Assembly: GCA_022732885.1 (NCBI GenBank)
Contig: JAIJTS010000002.1
Location: forward strand, 62,001 to 126,000
Source: Atopobium sp.
GTDB lineage: Bacteria; Actinomycetota; Coriobacteriia; Coriobacteriales; Atopobiaceae
Direction of reading: 5' to 3'
Length of the DNA: 64,000 bases
Part shown: piece by piece, positions 34,256 to 42,529 of the stretch
Position numbering within the stretch: the stretch's first letter is position 1
How the letters are laid out: the number at the start of each line of letters is the position of its first letter
Made by a program: the position numbers and the translations under genes
The notes under the pieces: model-generated
The model's input: only the letters and a program-made list of their open reading frames with translations
What the model was told of the DNA's origin: nothing
Databases searched by the model: none

Positions 34256-36295
34256 ATGGCCGAAAGCTACGACATGAACAACCGCCCACATTTTCCTAAG
34301 CGTGCTGTCGTTACCGGAGGTATGCCCTACGGTAATAAGAATCTTCACTTTGGACATATTGCAGGTGTCTTTGTCCCAGCAGATTTCTTTGCTCGTTTCT
34401 TAAGAGATCGAATTGGCCAGAAAAACGTTCTGTTTATCTCGGGAACTGACTGCTATGGTTCTCCTATTGCAGAGGGCTATCGCAAAAAGGTTGAGGAAGA
34501 GGGCTACGAAGGAACTATCCTCGATTACGTCAACCAAAATCATAACCTGCAGAAAAGCGCTCTTGACGCCTATAACATCTCGCTTGATTTCTACGGCGGC
34601 TCCGCATTAGAGCCTGCAGCAAAGATTCATGAAGAGATGGCAGATAGCATCATGCACCGCCTCTACGAGCATGGTAAACTCTCTAAGCTCTCAACCAAAC
34701 AGTTTTACGATACCGAAGCTCAGACCTTCCTTAATGGTCGACAGGTCAATGGACGCTGCCCCATCAAGGGCTGTAAGTCAGAGAAGGCTTATGCAGAAGA
34801 ATGTGATCTGGGCCATCAGTTCAACCCAGAGGAGCTCATTGCTCCTGTTTCGCAGCTTACCGGCACTACACCAGAACTTCGTCCTGCACCAAGCTGGTAT
34901 TTTGACTTGCCACAATACAAAGAGTTTCTAAACAACCTGGTAGAAAAGTGGAAGCACAACCCACAGATTCGTTCAGTTGTTACCACAACCGTTCAAGAAA
35001 CTCTGACCGAGCCTATTATCTACATCCAAAACTCCTACCGCCAAGACTTTGACGGTGTTGCCTCTTCCCTCCCAGCTCATAGTGTCATTGAGCCAGAAGG
35101 AAACGCTTCTTCTTTCTCAGTTGTTTTTGAAAACTGGCAAGATAGAGATGAAGCTCGCGAGAAACTCAAAGAGGCTGGGATTCGTTTCAGAACAAGCAAG
35201 ACGCTTCTGCCTTACCGCATGACGGGCAACATTTCTTGGGGTCTCAAGTCTCCAGACATTGAGGATCTTAAAGACCTCACCATCTGGGTTTGGACTGAGT
35301 CTCTCTGGGCTCCTATCACCTTTACTCGCGCTGCTCTTTCTGAAGACGCCAGCAATGGCGGTAGCCGCTACTCTTCTGACGAGTGGCGCGATTGGTGGTG
35401 CAGCGATGATGCTGCTGTCTACCAGTTTATTGGCCAGGACAACATCTTCTTCTACTGCATTGTCCAGAACCCTTTGTGGGATGCACTTGATTGGGGTCTC
35501 ATCACTGATACTCCAGTTGCTAACTACCACATTCTTTTTATGAACAAGAAGGCTTCCAGCTCTGGCGCTATTAAACCTCCAATGGCAGAGGAACTTCTTC
35601 AGTTCTACACGCCTGAGCAGCTCCGCGCTCACTGGCTCTCTCTTGGTCTTGATCAGCGCGCTGTGTCCTTCTCGCCAAAGGCTTTTGACACCTCTGTATC
35701 CAGGAAGGGTAAAGACGGCGAGCCGGATCTTCTGGTAAAGGATGATCCTCGCGTTGTTGACCCTGCGCTCAAGGAATCCGCATTCCTCACCAATATCTTT
35801 AACCGCATGGCTCGTAGTTGCCTGTATGGTGCGGCCAATGCTTGTGGTGGTCACCTGCCTGTCAGTGAGCCACACCAGGAAGTTATCAACGCTGCTCAAG
35901 AGGTTCTGCTTAAGTACGAGCAGCTTGCATACGGTTTTGATGCACACTCTGCACTTGCCGCTGTTGACGAGTACGCTCGCGCAGAAAACAAACGCTGGGG
36001 TGAGGCTTCTAAGGCTGCTCAGGGCAGCGATGCGGCCTATGATCAAGCATTAGCTGATGCGTTCTATGCACTCAAGACCATCACCCTGCTTATGCATCCA
36101 GCTGTTCCTGAGGGCTGCGAGCGCATTGCAGATGCTCTCAACTTCCCCCATGAAGAGTTTTTCTCTTGGGAGAATGCTTTTATGGGTCCAAAGGAGCTTG
36201 CTGCAAAGCTTGGTCAAAATGCTGAAGAGCACAAGCTTGAAGAGCTTCCTCCTCGCTTTGATTTCTTCAAAGCACATCCAAGCCAGAAGAACTAA
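34256..36295 (+). CDS. Methionyl-tRNA synthetase-like class I synthetase (MetG-like)
   Basis: A 679-residue class I aminoacyl-tRNA synthetase of the MetRS type. MetRS attaches methionine to tRNA. Seen: the N-terminal PYGNKNLHFGH with HFGH (31-34) as HIGH, a zinc knuckle CPIKGCKSEKAYAEEC, and DIEDLKDLTIWVWTESLWAP in the core. The KMSKS loop that should stabilise the ATP transition state reads KASSSG at 432-437, so the second lysine and the methionine are lost. The C-terminal helical anticodon-binding domain is present. I start it at the ATG with GAGG 5 bases before, not at 34220. It may be the sole MetRS with relaxed KMSKS, or a paralog with another role. Confidence 0.8.
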   Translation: MAESYDMNNRPHFPKRAVVTGGMPYGNKNLHFGHIAGVFVPADFFARFLRDRIGQKNVLFISGTDCYGSPIAEGYRKKVEEEGYEGTILDYVNQNHNLQKSALDAYNISLDFYGGSALEPAAKIHEEMADSIMHRLYEHGKLSKLSTKQFYDTEAQTFLNGRQVNGRCPIKGCKSEKAYAEECDLGHQFNPEELIAPVSQLTGTTPELRPAPSWYFDLPQYKEFLNNLVEKWKHNPQIRSVVTTTVQETLTEPIIYIQNSYRQDFDGVASSLPAHSVIEPEGNASSFSVVFENWQDRDEAREKLKEAGIRFRTSKTLLPYRMTGNISWGLKSPDIEDLKDLTIWVWTESLWAPITFTRAALSEDASNGGSRYSSDEWRDWWCSDDAAVYQFIGQDNIFFYCIVQNPLWDALDWGLITDTPVANYHILFMNKKASSSGAIKPPMAEELLQFYTPEQLRAHWLSLGLDQRAVSFSPKAFDTSVSRKGKDGEPDLLVKDDPRVVDPALKESAFLTNIFNRMARSCLYGAANACGGHLPVSEPHQEVINAAQEVLLKYEQLAYGFDAHSALAAVDEYARAENKRWGEASKAAQGSDAAYDQALADAFYALKTITLLMHPAVPEGCERIADALNFPHEEFFSWENAFMGPKELAAKLGQNAEEHKLEELPPRFDFFKAHPSQKN

Positions 36296-36318
36296 AATAC
36301 ACGCAGCTAGGAGCATAC

Positions 36319-37215
36319 GTGGTTGAGTTTCCACCCGTCTACCGTCCAAAACCCTATAGCAAGCCAACAGCACACCTGAAGAGCCATCTTCAGGTGTTGC
36401 TTGATGACGGAGCAGAAATTGCAACGTTTGTCTACACTCCTAGCACTTCAGCTGGCGAGAAACCCTGTGAAGACCTGACTTCTACTGCGGCTTATTTGGC
36501 GTCTGTTACTAACGGTACCAATGCTGCGCCCATTGTGTTTCTCCACGGAAATGGAGAAGAGCACGGCATCTTTGGCACCATCATTGACGAAGTATGCAGC
36601 CGCGGCTACATCGCAATTGGTATTGATTCGAGAGATCAGGGGCAAAGTACTCGAGGAACGGCTGCCTTTACTTACGAGCAGATGGCAGAAGATACATATG
36701 TTGTTCTAAAGCAGCTTGGTGTTACCTCCGCTCACATTGTGGGCTTTTCTGACGGAGCTATTCTTGGTCTTCTTCTGGCACGTGACTATCCAGACGTAGT
36801 TGCCTCTCTCGTATCTATCGGAGCAAATCTTGAACCTGATACGTTAGGTGATATGACCTGGCTATATGAAAGCATCCAGGGTAATAAGCGTTGGGCAGCC
36901 GAAGGCTGGGAAGGCGCTGTTTTAGAAGATGGCTATCCTGTTCCCTCGCCTGCTGAGGCTGCTCGAATAGCAGAGCATCTTGAGCTCATGGTAGATAACC
37001 CTCATATTGACCCTACAACCCTTGGACATATTTCTGTTCCTGTTGTTGTCATGGCAGGTGAGCATGACGAGATTTATCCAGAGGAAACCCGTCGTATTGC
37101 CGAGGCAATTCCAACCGCTCGTCTGGTCTTTATCCCTGGGTGTCCTCACAATGTTCCTAAGGTATCTCCTGGTGCTGTAGTAAGAAGGATTTTTGCAAAT
37201 CTTGCATCTCTTTAA
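36319..37215 (+). CDS. Alpha/beta hydrolase
   Basis: 298 residues with a complete alpha/beta-hydrolase triad: the nucleophile Ser144 in VGFSDGA, an Asp in MAGEHDEIYPEE and a His in PGCPHNVP. The oxyanion region is VFLHGNGEEHG. No signal peptide is evident. The start is a GTG behind AGGAG, 23 bases after the MetRS-like gene, so the two may be co-transcribed. Its substrate cannot be told. A copy of GGCGAGAA encodes GEK in a loop near residue 46. Confidence 0.88.
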   Translation: MVEFPPVYRPKPYSKPTAHLKSHLQVLLDDGAEIATFVYTPSTSAGEKPCEDLTSTAAYLASVTNGTNAAPIVFLHGNGEEHGIFGTIIDEVCSRGYIAIGIDSRDQGQSTRGTAAFTYEQMAEDTYVVLKQLGVTSAHIVGFSDGAILGLLLARDYPDVVASLVSIGANLEPDTLGDMTWLYESIQGNKRWAAEGWEGAVLEDGYPVPSPAEAARIAEHLELMVDNPHIDPTTLGHISVPVVVMAGEHDEIYPEETRRIAEAIPTARLVFIPGCPHNVPKVSPGAVVRRIFANLASL

Positions 37216-37273
37216 CAGAAGAGCTATCAGATGAGCCTAATCACGTGCTTTTATTTCAAGAATATAAAACTTC

Positions 37274-37323
37274 GGTACTTAATTGTTAAGTACCTTGCTA
37301 TCTCAAAATTTTTTGAGTAAAAT
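37274..37323 (+). promoter_or_regulatory. marR promoter with two operator-like inverted repeats
   Basis: TTGCTA (37295-37300), a 17-base spacer and TAAAAT (37318-37323) form the promoter. A perfect palindrome GGTACTTAA-TTG-TTAAGTACC (37274-37294) abuts the -35, and CTCAAAA-TT-TTTTGAG (37302-37317) fills the spacer. Both fit binding sites of the MarR protein encoded next, giving autorepression of the regulator and exporter. Confidence 0.7.
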
Positions 37324-37359
37324 AGCTATTAAGAATTATTTCTTATATGGGAGGTACTC

Positions 37360-37824
37360 ATGCATGAAGCACCTACCTCACCTACTCAAGAAATGCGTAT
37401 TATTCGCAATCTTGGCCATCTAGGTCATTATCTTTACATCACGCGCGGATGTCATGGTGGTCAACAATTTATTTTGACTGCGCTCTATCGTGATGGAGAT
37501 ATGACACAAAAAGATCTTCTCGCCAAGACAAAGAATACATCTGCATCTCTTTCAGAAATGGTGAGCAAACTTGAAGCAAAAGGTCTCATTGAACGAACAC
37601 GTGTTGATAAAGACCGCAGAAAGGCACTTCTTTCACTAACAAAAGAAGGGCGTAAACAGGCACAAGAAGCTCAAGAATCTATTGAATCATTTGAAGCGCA
37701 GGCTTTATCGGTTCTTTCAAATGAAGAAAAAATTGCCTTTTGCGGATATCTAGATCGATTAGTTGAACACTGGGACACATTTAATAAAGATGAGAAAGGA
37801 GAAACGGCATGTCAGAAGAAGTAA
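37360..37824 (+). CDS. MarR-family transcriptional regulator
   Basis: 154 residues with the MarR winged helix. The recognition region reads DMTQKDLLAKTKNTSASLSEMVSKLEAKG, and the wing is RTRVDKDRRKALLSLTKEGR. The N- and C-terminal helices that form the dimer interface are present. GGAGG precedes the start. It overlaps the first ABC gene by 16 bases and follows a promoter with inverted repeats, so it most likely represses its own operon until a ligand, perhaps an exported substrate, binds. Confidence 0.92.
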   Translation: MHEAPTSPTQEMRIIRNLGHLGHYLYITRGCHGGQQFILTALYRDGDMTQKDLLAKTKNTSASLSEMVSKLEAKGLIERTRVDKDRRKALLSLTKEGRKQAQEAQESIESFEAQALSVLSNEEKIAFCGYLDRLVEHWDTFNKDEKGETACQKK

Positions 37825-39710
37825 CATCAACTGAAGATCTTGAAAACATGGTTGAAACATCTGAAGCAGATACTACTTTGGCTCTCTCTACCCTGTCAGG
37901 TATTGTAGATGTCAGCACTTTATCGTTTAGAAAGATTGCTACCGTCCTTGCTAAAAGTATCGGCGAGTTTAAAAAAGACGCTATCCTTACTCCGGTATTT
38001 GTTTTGGTTGAGACCATCTTAGAGATTCTCATTCCTTTTAGGACAGCAGCTCTCATTGATACCCTTCGCGCAGGGGCAAATCTTAACGCTATTCTTCAGG
38101 CTGGACTTATTCTTGCTGCCATGGCAATGTTGTCGCTGCTATTTGGAACACTCTCTGGTATTTCTGTTGCTAAGGCATCTACTGGATTTGCCCGCAATCT
38201 ACGCCGTGATATGTTCCGAAATATTCAGAAGTTCTCGTTTACCACTATTGATACCTTCTCCTCATCATCATTGGTAACGCGTCTGACTACAGATATTTCT
38301 AACGTACAAATGGCATTTATGATGCTTATTCGTATGGCAGTCCGAGCTCCATTCATGTTTATCTCGGCCTTTATTGCGGGCTTTATCATGGGTGGCTGGC
38401 TTGCAATTATTTTTGTTGCTATCATGCCGCTTCTAGGATTTGGTCTCTACCTCATTATTTCTAAAGTTATCCCTATCTTTAAAAAGATCTTTAAGAAGTA
38501 CGACGCACTTAATGAGTCTGCAGAAGAAAACCTTGCTGGCATTCGCGTTGTTAAGTCATTTGTCAATGAAGACTTTGAGCGCCAGAAGTTTGATAATGCT
38601 TCGGAAGAGTTGCGTAAAGACTTCACTACAGCAGAGAGGCTCTTGGCTTTAAACTCGCCATTTATGAACTTCACCATTTACGTACTGTTTGTTTTGATAC
38701 TTTACTTTGGCTCGTACCTTATTGTTTCCTCTCAGGGAACAAGCCTTGGTGTTGGTCAGCTTTCTTCCCTTATCACCTATGGCTTTATGATGCTCATGTC
38801 GCTTATGATGCTCTCCTTTGTCTTTGCCATGATCATCATCGCAGAGGAAGGTGCTCGCCGTATCTGTGAGGTGCTGCTTGCCACTTCCACCATTAACAAT
38901 CCAGAAAATCCTTTGACTGAGGTTACAGACGGATCCATTGATTTTGAAAACGTTGGATTCTCCTATTCCGGTCCTGAGGGCCGAGAAGCCCTGTCTGACG
39001 TAAACCTTCACATCGCCTCTGGTGAGGTCATTGGCATCATCGGTGGTACTGGCTCGGCTAAGTCCACATTAGTTCAGCTTATTCCTCGTCTATACGACGT
39101 AACTGCTGGTAGCGTTTCTGTTGGCGGACACAACGTCAAAGACTACGACATTGATACTCTTCGTGGTGCTGTTGCCATGGTTCTTCAAAAGAACGTGCTC
39201 TTTAGCGGTACCATCAAAGAAAATCTTCTCTGGGGTAATCCTGACGCTACCGATGAAGAGATTCTTGAGGCAGCACGTCTTGCTCAGGCAGACAGCTTTG
39301 TTCAAACCTTCCCCGATAAATATGAAACTCATATTGAGCAGGGTGGAAACAACGTTTCTGGCGGTCAGAAGCAGCGTCTCTGTATTGCACGCGCACTACT
39401 TAAACGTCCAAAAGTACTCATTCTTGATGACTCTACCAGTGCCGTTGATACAAAGACTGATTCTTTAATTCGCTCAGGCCTCAAAGATTACCTGCCCGAT
39501 ACCACCAAGATCATCATTGCTCAGCGAACATCCAGTATTGAAGAGTCTGACAAGATTATTGTTCTGGATAACGGCCGTATAAATGCCATTGGTACGCATG
39601 AAGAGCTTTTGAAAGATAACCCAATCTATCGCGAGGTGTACTTCTCGCAGAATAAACAAAGTGTTGATGAAAACCAGTCCCAGGAAGGTGAGGTGATTTC
39701 TCATGAGTAA
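37809..39710 (+). CDS. ABC exporter subunit 1 (degenerate ATPase site)
   Basis: 633 residues: a six-helix exporter membrane domain (about 40-350) fused to an ATP-binding domain. Walker A is GGTGSAKS at 412-419, with Ala417 instead of Gly. The signature is NVSGGQKQR and Walker B ends DDSTSAVD, with Asp541 in the position of the catalytic Glu. This is the degenerate half of heterodimeric exporters such as TM287/288 or BmrCD, and the next gene is the partner. Substrates are typically drugs, lipids or peptides. An N-terminal acidic extension of about 35 residues precedes the first helix. Confidence 0.92.
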   Translation: MSEEVTSTEDLENMVETSEADTTLALSTLSGIVDVSTLSFRKIATVLAKSIGEFKKDAILTPVFVLVETILEILIPFRTAALIDTLRAGANLNAILQAGLILAAMAMLSLLFGTLSGISVAKASTGFARNLRRDMFRNIQKFSFTTIDTFSSSSLVTRLTTDISNVQMAFMMLIRMAVRAPFMFISAFIAGFIMGGWLAIIFVAIMPLLGFGLYLIISKVIPIFKKIFKKYDALNESAEENLAGIRVVKSFVNEDFERQKFDNASEELRKDFTTAERLLALNSPFMNFTIYVLFVLILYFGSYLIVSSQGTSLGVGQLSSLITYGFMMLMSLMMLSFVFAMIIIAEEGARRICEVLLATSTINNPENPLTEVTDGSIDFENVGFSYSGPEGREALSDVNLHIASGEVIGIIGGTGSAKSTLVQLIPRLYDVTAGSVSVGGHNVKDYDIDTLRGAVAMVLQKNVLFSGTIKENLLWGNPDATDEEILEAARLAQADSFVQTFPDKYETHIEQGGNNVSGGQKQRLCIARALLKRPKVLILDDSTSAVDTKTDSLIRSGLKDYLPDTTKIIIAQRTSSIEESDKIIVLDNGRINAIGTHEELLKDNPIYREVYFSQNKQSVDENQSQEGEVISHE

Positions 39711-41619
39711 GGCAGTAGAAACAAATGGTACAAGGCCAAAGCTTCCCGTGGGAAAAATTCTTATTCGTACCATTAAAATGCTTTGGGAGTTCTATCCCCT
39801 TCTTCTTCCTGTGGCACTTCTTGCCACTATTATCCAGGGAATCATGCAATCGCTTCCAAGTGTCTTTCTTGAGCGTATTCTCTCTATCATCTCAAACTAT
39901 ATGGATTCCGGTGACTGGAGTTCTGCTGAGGGTTTAGTTTTTCAAAACGTAGCACTTCTCGCCATCTTCTATGTCATTGGACTTCTTGCAAACATCATTT
40001 CAACTCAAGGTATGGCCTTCATTACCCAGGGAGCGTTGCAAAAATGGCGTTCAAAGATGTTCTCGCACATGCAAGACTTGCCTATTAGGTACTTTGATAC
40101 GCACCTCAACGGCGACATCATGAGTTATTACACTAATGATATTGATGCCATGCGCCAAATGATTGGCATGAGTCTTCCACAGCTCCTCTTTACCTCTGTA
40201 ATAATTATTTCTGTTGTCTTCATCATGTTCTACTACAGCGCCTTAATGGCATTAGTCATTTTGTTTGGCGTTTCTTTAATGGGCCTTGCAACCAAACATC
40301 TTGGTGGAAAGTCCGCAAAGAACTTTGTCAAAACTCAAAAGACCACAGCAGACGTTGAGGGTCATATTCAAGAAATGATGAATGGCGAGAAGGTCGTCAA
40401 GGTCTTTAGCCATGAACCAGAAACCATTGAATCTTTTAACAAGATTAACGATGAGTTGATGGTTGCTTCTAGAAATGCAAACCTTTACGCCAATACCCTT
40501 ATGCCAATACTTAACAACATGGGCAACATTATGTACGTCGTTGTTGCTATTGTTTCTGGCGTATTTATTGCTCTAAATATTCAAAATATTTCTATTTCAG
40601 GACTACCGTTTACCATCGCAGTAGCTGTTCCCTTCCTCAACATGACACGTCAGTTCTCCGCTCAGATTAACCAGATCTCAGCTCAGATTAACTCCGTTGT
40701 CATGGGCGTTGCTGGCGCCAATCGCATTTTTGAGCTGCTTGATGAACCGGCAGAAACTGATGAGGGTTATGTCACCTTAGTCAGCTCAGAAACGATTGAC
40801 GGACAGGTTCAAGAAGCTGAGTACCGCACCGGTTACTGGGCTTGGAAGTATCCACACAGTGACGGCACGGTTACCTACACTCCTATCAAGGGTGACGTTC
40901 GCCTCTTTGATGTTGACTTTGGCTACGAGCCTGGCCACACCGTGTTACATGATATTTCTCTTTATGCAAAACCTGGTCAGAAGGTTGCCTTTGTTGGCGC
41001 AACAGGTGCTGGTAAAACAACTATTACTAACCTGCTCAACCGCTTCTATGACATTGAAGACGGCAAAATTCGCTACGACGGTATCAACATTAACAAAATT
41101 AGAAAGAGCTCTCTCCGACGTGCTCTCGGTATTGTTCTTCAAGACGTTAACCTCTTTACGGGTACCGTCTTGGATAACATCCGCTACGGTCGTCTTGATG
41201 CCACTGATGAGGACTGCGTAAAGGCCGCAAAACTTGCTGGAGCTGATGACTTTATTAGGCGCCTTCCAGAGGGTTACCACACTATGCTCAAAGACAACGG
41301 TAGCGCGCTTTCCCAGGGACAGCGTCAGCTCATCTCTATTGCCCGAGCAGCAGTCGCAGATCCACCAGTCATGATTCTGGACGAAGCCACCTCCAGTATT
41401 GATACGCGTACTGAAGCAATTGTTCAACGTGGTATGGATGCTTTGATGTATGACCGCACCACCTTTGTTATTGCTCACCGTCTTTCTACGGTCAGAAACG
41501 CAGATGTTATTGTCGTTCTTGACCATGGTCGTATTATTGAGCGCGGCACGCACGATGAACTTCTCGCCAAGCGAGGAACGTACTACCAGCTTTACACAGG
41601 AGCCTTTGAGCTTGAGTAA
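39703..41619 (+). CDS. ABC exporter subunit 2 (catalytic)
   Basis: 638 residues: six membrane helices and an ATP-binding domain with GATGAGKTT, ALSQGQRQL and a complete Walker B DEATSSID. It overlaps subunit 1 by 8 bases, and together they form an asymmetric exporter. A 60-residue insert between the membrane and ATPase domains (about 350-400, containing VQEAEYRTGYWAWKYPHSDG) is longer than usual. A strong terminator follows. Confidence 0.92.
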   Translation: MSKAVETNGTRPKLPVGKILIRTIKMLWEFYPLLLPVALLATIIQGIMQSLPSVFLERILSIISNYMDSGDWSSAEGLVFQNVALLAIFYVIGLLANIISTQGMAFITQGALQKWRSKMFSHMQDLPIRYFDTHLNGDIMSYYTNDIDAMRQMIGMSLPQLLFTSVIIISVVFIMFYYSALMALVILFGVSLMGLATKHLGGKSAKNFVKTQKTTADVEGHIQEMMNGEKVVKVFSHEPETIESFNKINDELMVASRNANLYANTLMPILNNMGNIMYVVVAIVSGVFIALNIQNISISGLPFTIAVAVPFLNMTRQFSAQINQISAQINSVVMGVAGANRIFELLDEPAETDEGYVTLVSSETIDGQVQEAEYRTGYWAWKYPHSDGTVTYTPIKGDVRLFDVDFGYEPGHTVLHDISLYAKPGQKVAFVGATGAGKTTITNLLNRFYDIEDGKIRYDGININKIRKSSLRRALGIVLQDVNLFTGTVLDNIRYGRLDATDEDCVKAAKLAGADDFIRRLPEGYHTMLKDNGSALSQGQRQLISIARAAVADPPVMILDEATSSIDTRTEAIVQRGMDALMYDRTTFVIAHRLSTVRNADVIVVLDHGRIIERGTHDELLAKRGTYYQLYTGAFELE

Positions 41620-41638
41620 CAGCCAGCTTCTGTAATAC

Positions 41639-41673
41639 AAAACGCCTTGTCATCTTGGTGGCAAGGCGTTTTT
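41639..41673 (+). terminator. Terminator after the ABC exporter operon
   Basis: AAAACGCCTTG, a 12-base loop, and CAAGGCGTTTTT: an 11-bp stem with T-run, effective on both strands for the convergent HAD gene. Confidence 0.9.
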
Positions 41674-41692
41674 GTGCATATGTAATTCCTTC

Positions 41693-42460
41693 TTAGGCGA
41701 GAAGAACGTGATGTAGATCTTCTACCGTATCTACAATTGCAACCGCGCCCGCATCAATAAGCTCTTGTCTGTTGGTAGTTTTGCCATACAGCACACCAAT
41801 ACATGGAATCTGATTTGGAAATGCAGCTTCCATATCAAAACGGCGGTCTCCTACCATAATACTTTCAGAAGCATCGCAGCTAAGCTGAAGCATAACGTGA
41901 GCGATTGCAGTGACTTTATCAGTAGCCTCCTCATCTATTCTTCCGGCGTAGGCATCAAGAACACCAATAAGATTGTTGTCCCTAAGCCCCACTTCTAGCA
42001 TGGGTAGATTTTTTGAGCTTGCCACAGCAACTTTCTTACCAGCTGCATGCAAATCATCAATGAGGCTCCTCATGCCTTCAAAAAGAGGCCATTTTCCTGT
42101 AGTTACATAGAGCTCTCGGTAACGTTTAGTAACCGCAACAGCCTCCTCATGACTCAGGCCAAAGACCAACTCATACGCATAAGGAAACGGTGGCCCTACA
42201 AGCTTTTTAAGGTCTGACTCAATAAAGTCTGTATGACCACAATCAGTCATTGCCATCTTTGCGGTAGAAACAATAGTAGGTAATGTATCTGCCATTGTTC
42301 CATCAAAGTCAAAAATAATAAGCGAGCGATTCTGTAGATCTGAAGTTACATCAGAAGCTACCAGCATTTTATTTGTATCAGTTACGTTGTGCATTACTGC
42401 CATGTCAATCCAATCATCCACATATGTGAGTATAGCGTTCATGGCAAAAAAACTAACCAA
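41693..42460 (-). CDS. HAD-family hydrolase, phosphoglycolate phosphatase type
   Basis: Up to 255 residues. The HAD nucleophile motif is DFDGTMADT, followed by VASSKNLPM and GDRRFDMEAA (motif IV), with a cap domain between. This points to a small-phosphate phosphatase, substrate unknown. The start is uncertain. The longest reading begins at a TTG at 42460, but candidate promoter bases (TATACT) and no ribosome site precede it, so one of the ATGs at 42403, 42394 or 42367 may be the true start. Confidence 0.8.
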   Translation of the reverse strand: MVSFFAMNAILTYVDDWIDMAVMHNVTDTNKMLVASDVTSDLQNRSLIIFDFDGTMADTLPTIVSTAKMAMTDCGHTDFIESDLKKLVGPPFPYAYELVFGLSHEEAVAVTKRYRELYVTTGKWPLFEGMRSLIDDLHAAGKKVAVASSKNLPMLEVGLRDNNLIGVLDAYAGRIDEEATDKVTAIAHVMLQLSCDASESIMVGDRRFDMEAAFPNQIPCIGVLYGKTTNRQELIDAGAVAIVDTVEDLHHVLLA

Positions 42461-42468
42461 TCAATGAT

Positions 42469-42498
42469 AAAAAAGGAGCTTTGACTTCTCAAAGCTCC
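42469..42498 (-). terminator. Terminator after the amidase gene
   Basis: On the minus strand GGAGCTTTGA, GAAG, TCAAAGCTCC, then TTTTTT. A perfect 10-bp stem. Confidence 0.92.
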
Positions 42499-42529
42499 TC
42501 CTCACATATATGAATAACAGTACTGCCAG

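Noticed and set aside
35117..36046. Open frame of 309 codons on the minus strand inside the MetRS-like gene
   Set aside because: It is antisense to a clear conserved gene, with atypical composition and no ribosome site or family match.
40945..41640. Open frame of 231 codons antisense to the second ABC subunit
   Set aside because: It is a mirror of conserved ATPase motifs, with no initiation signal.
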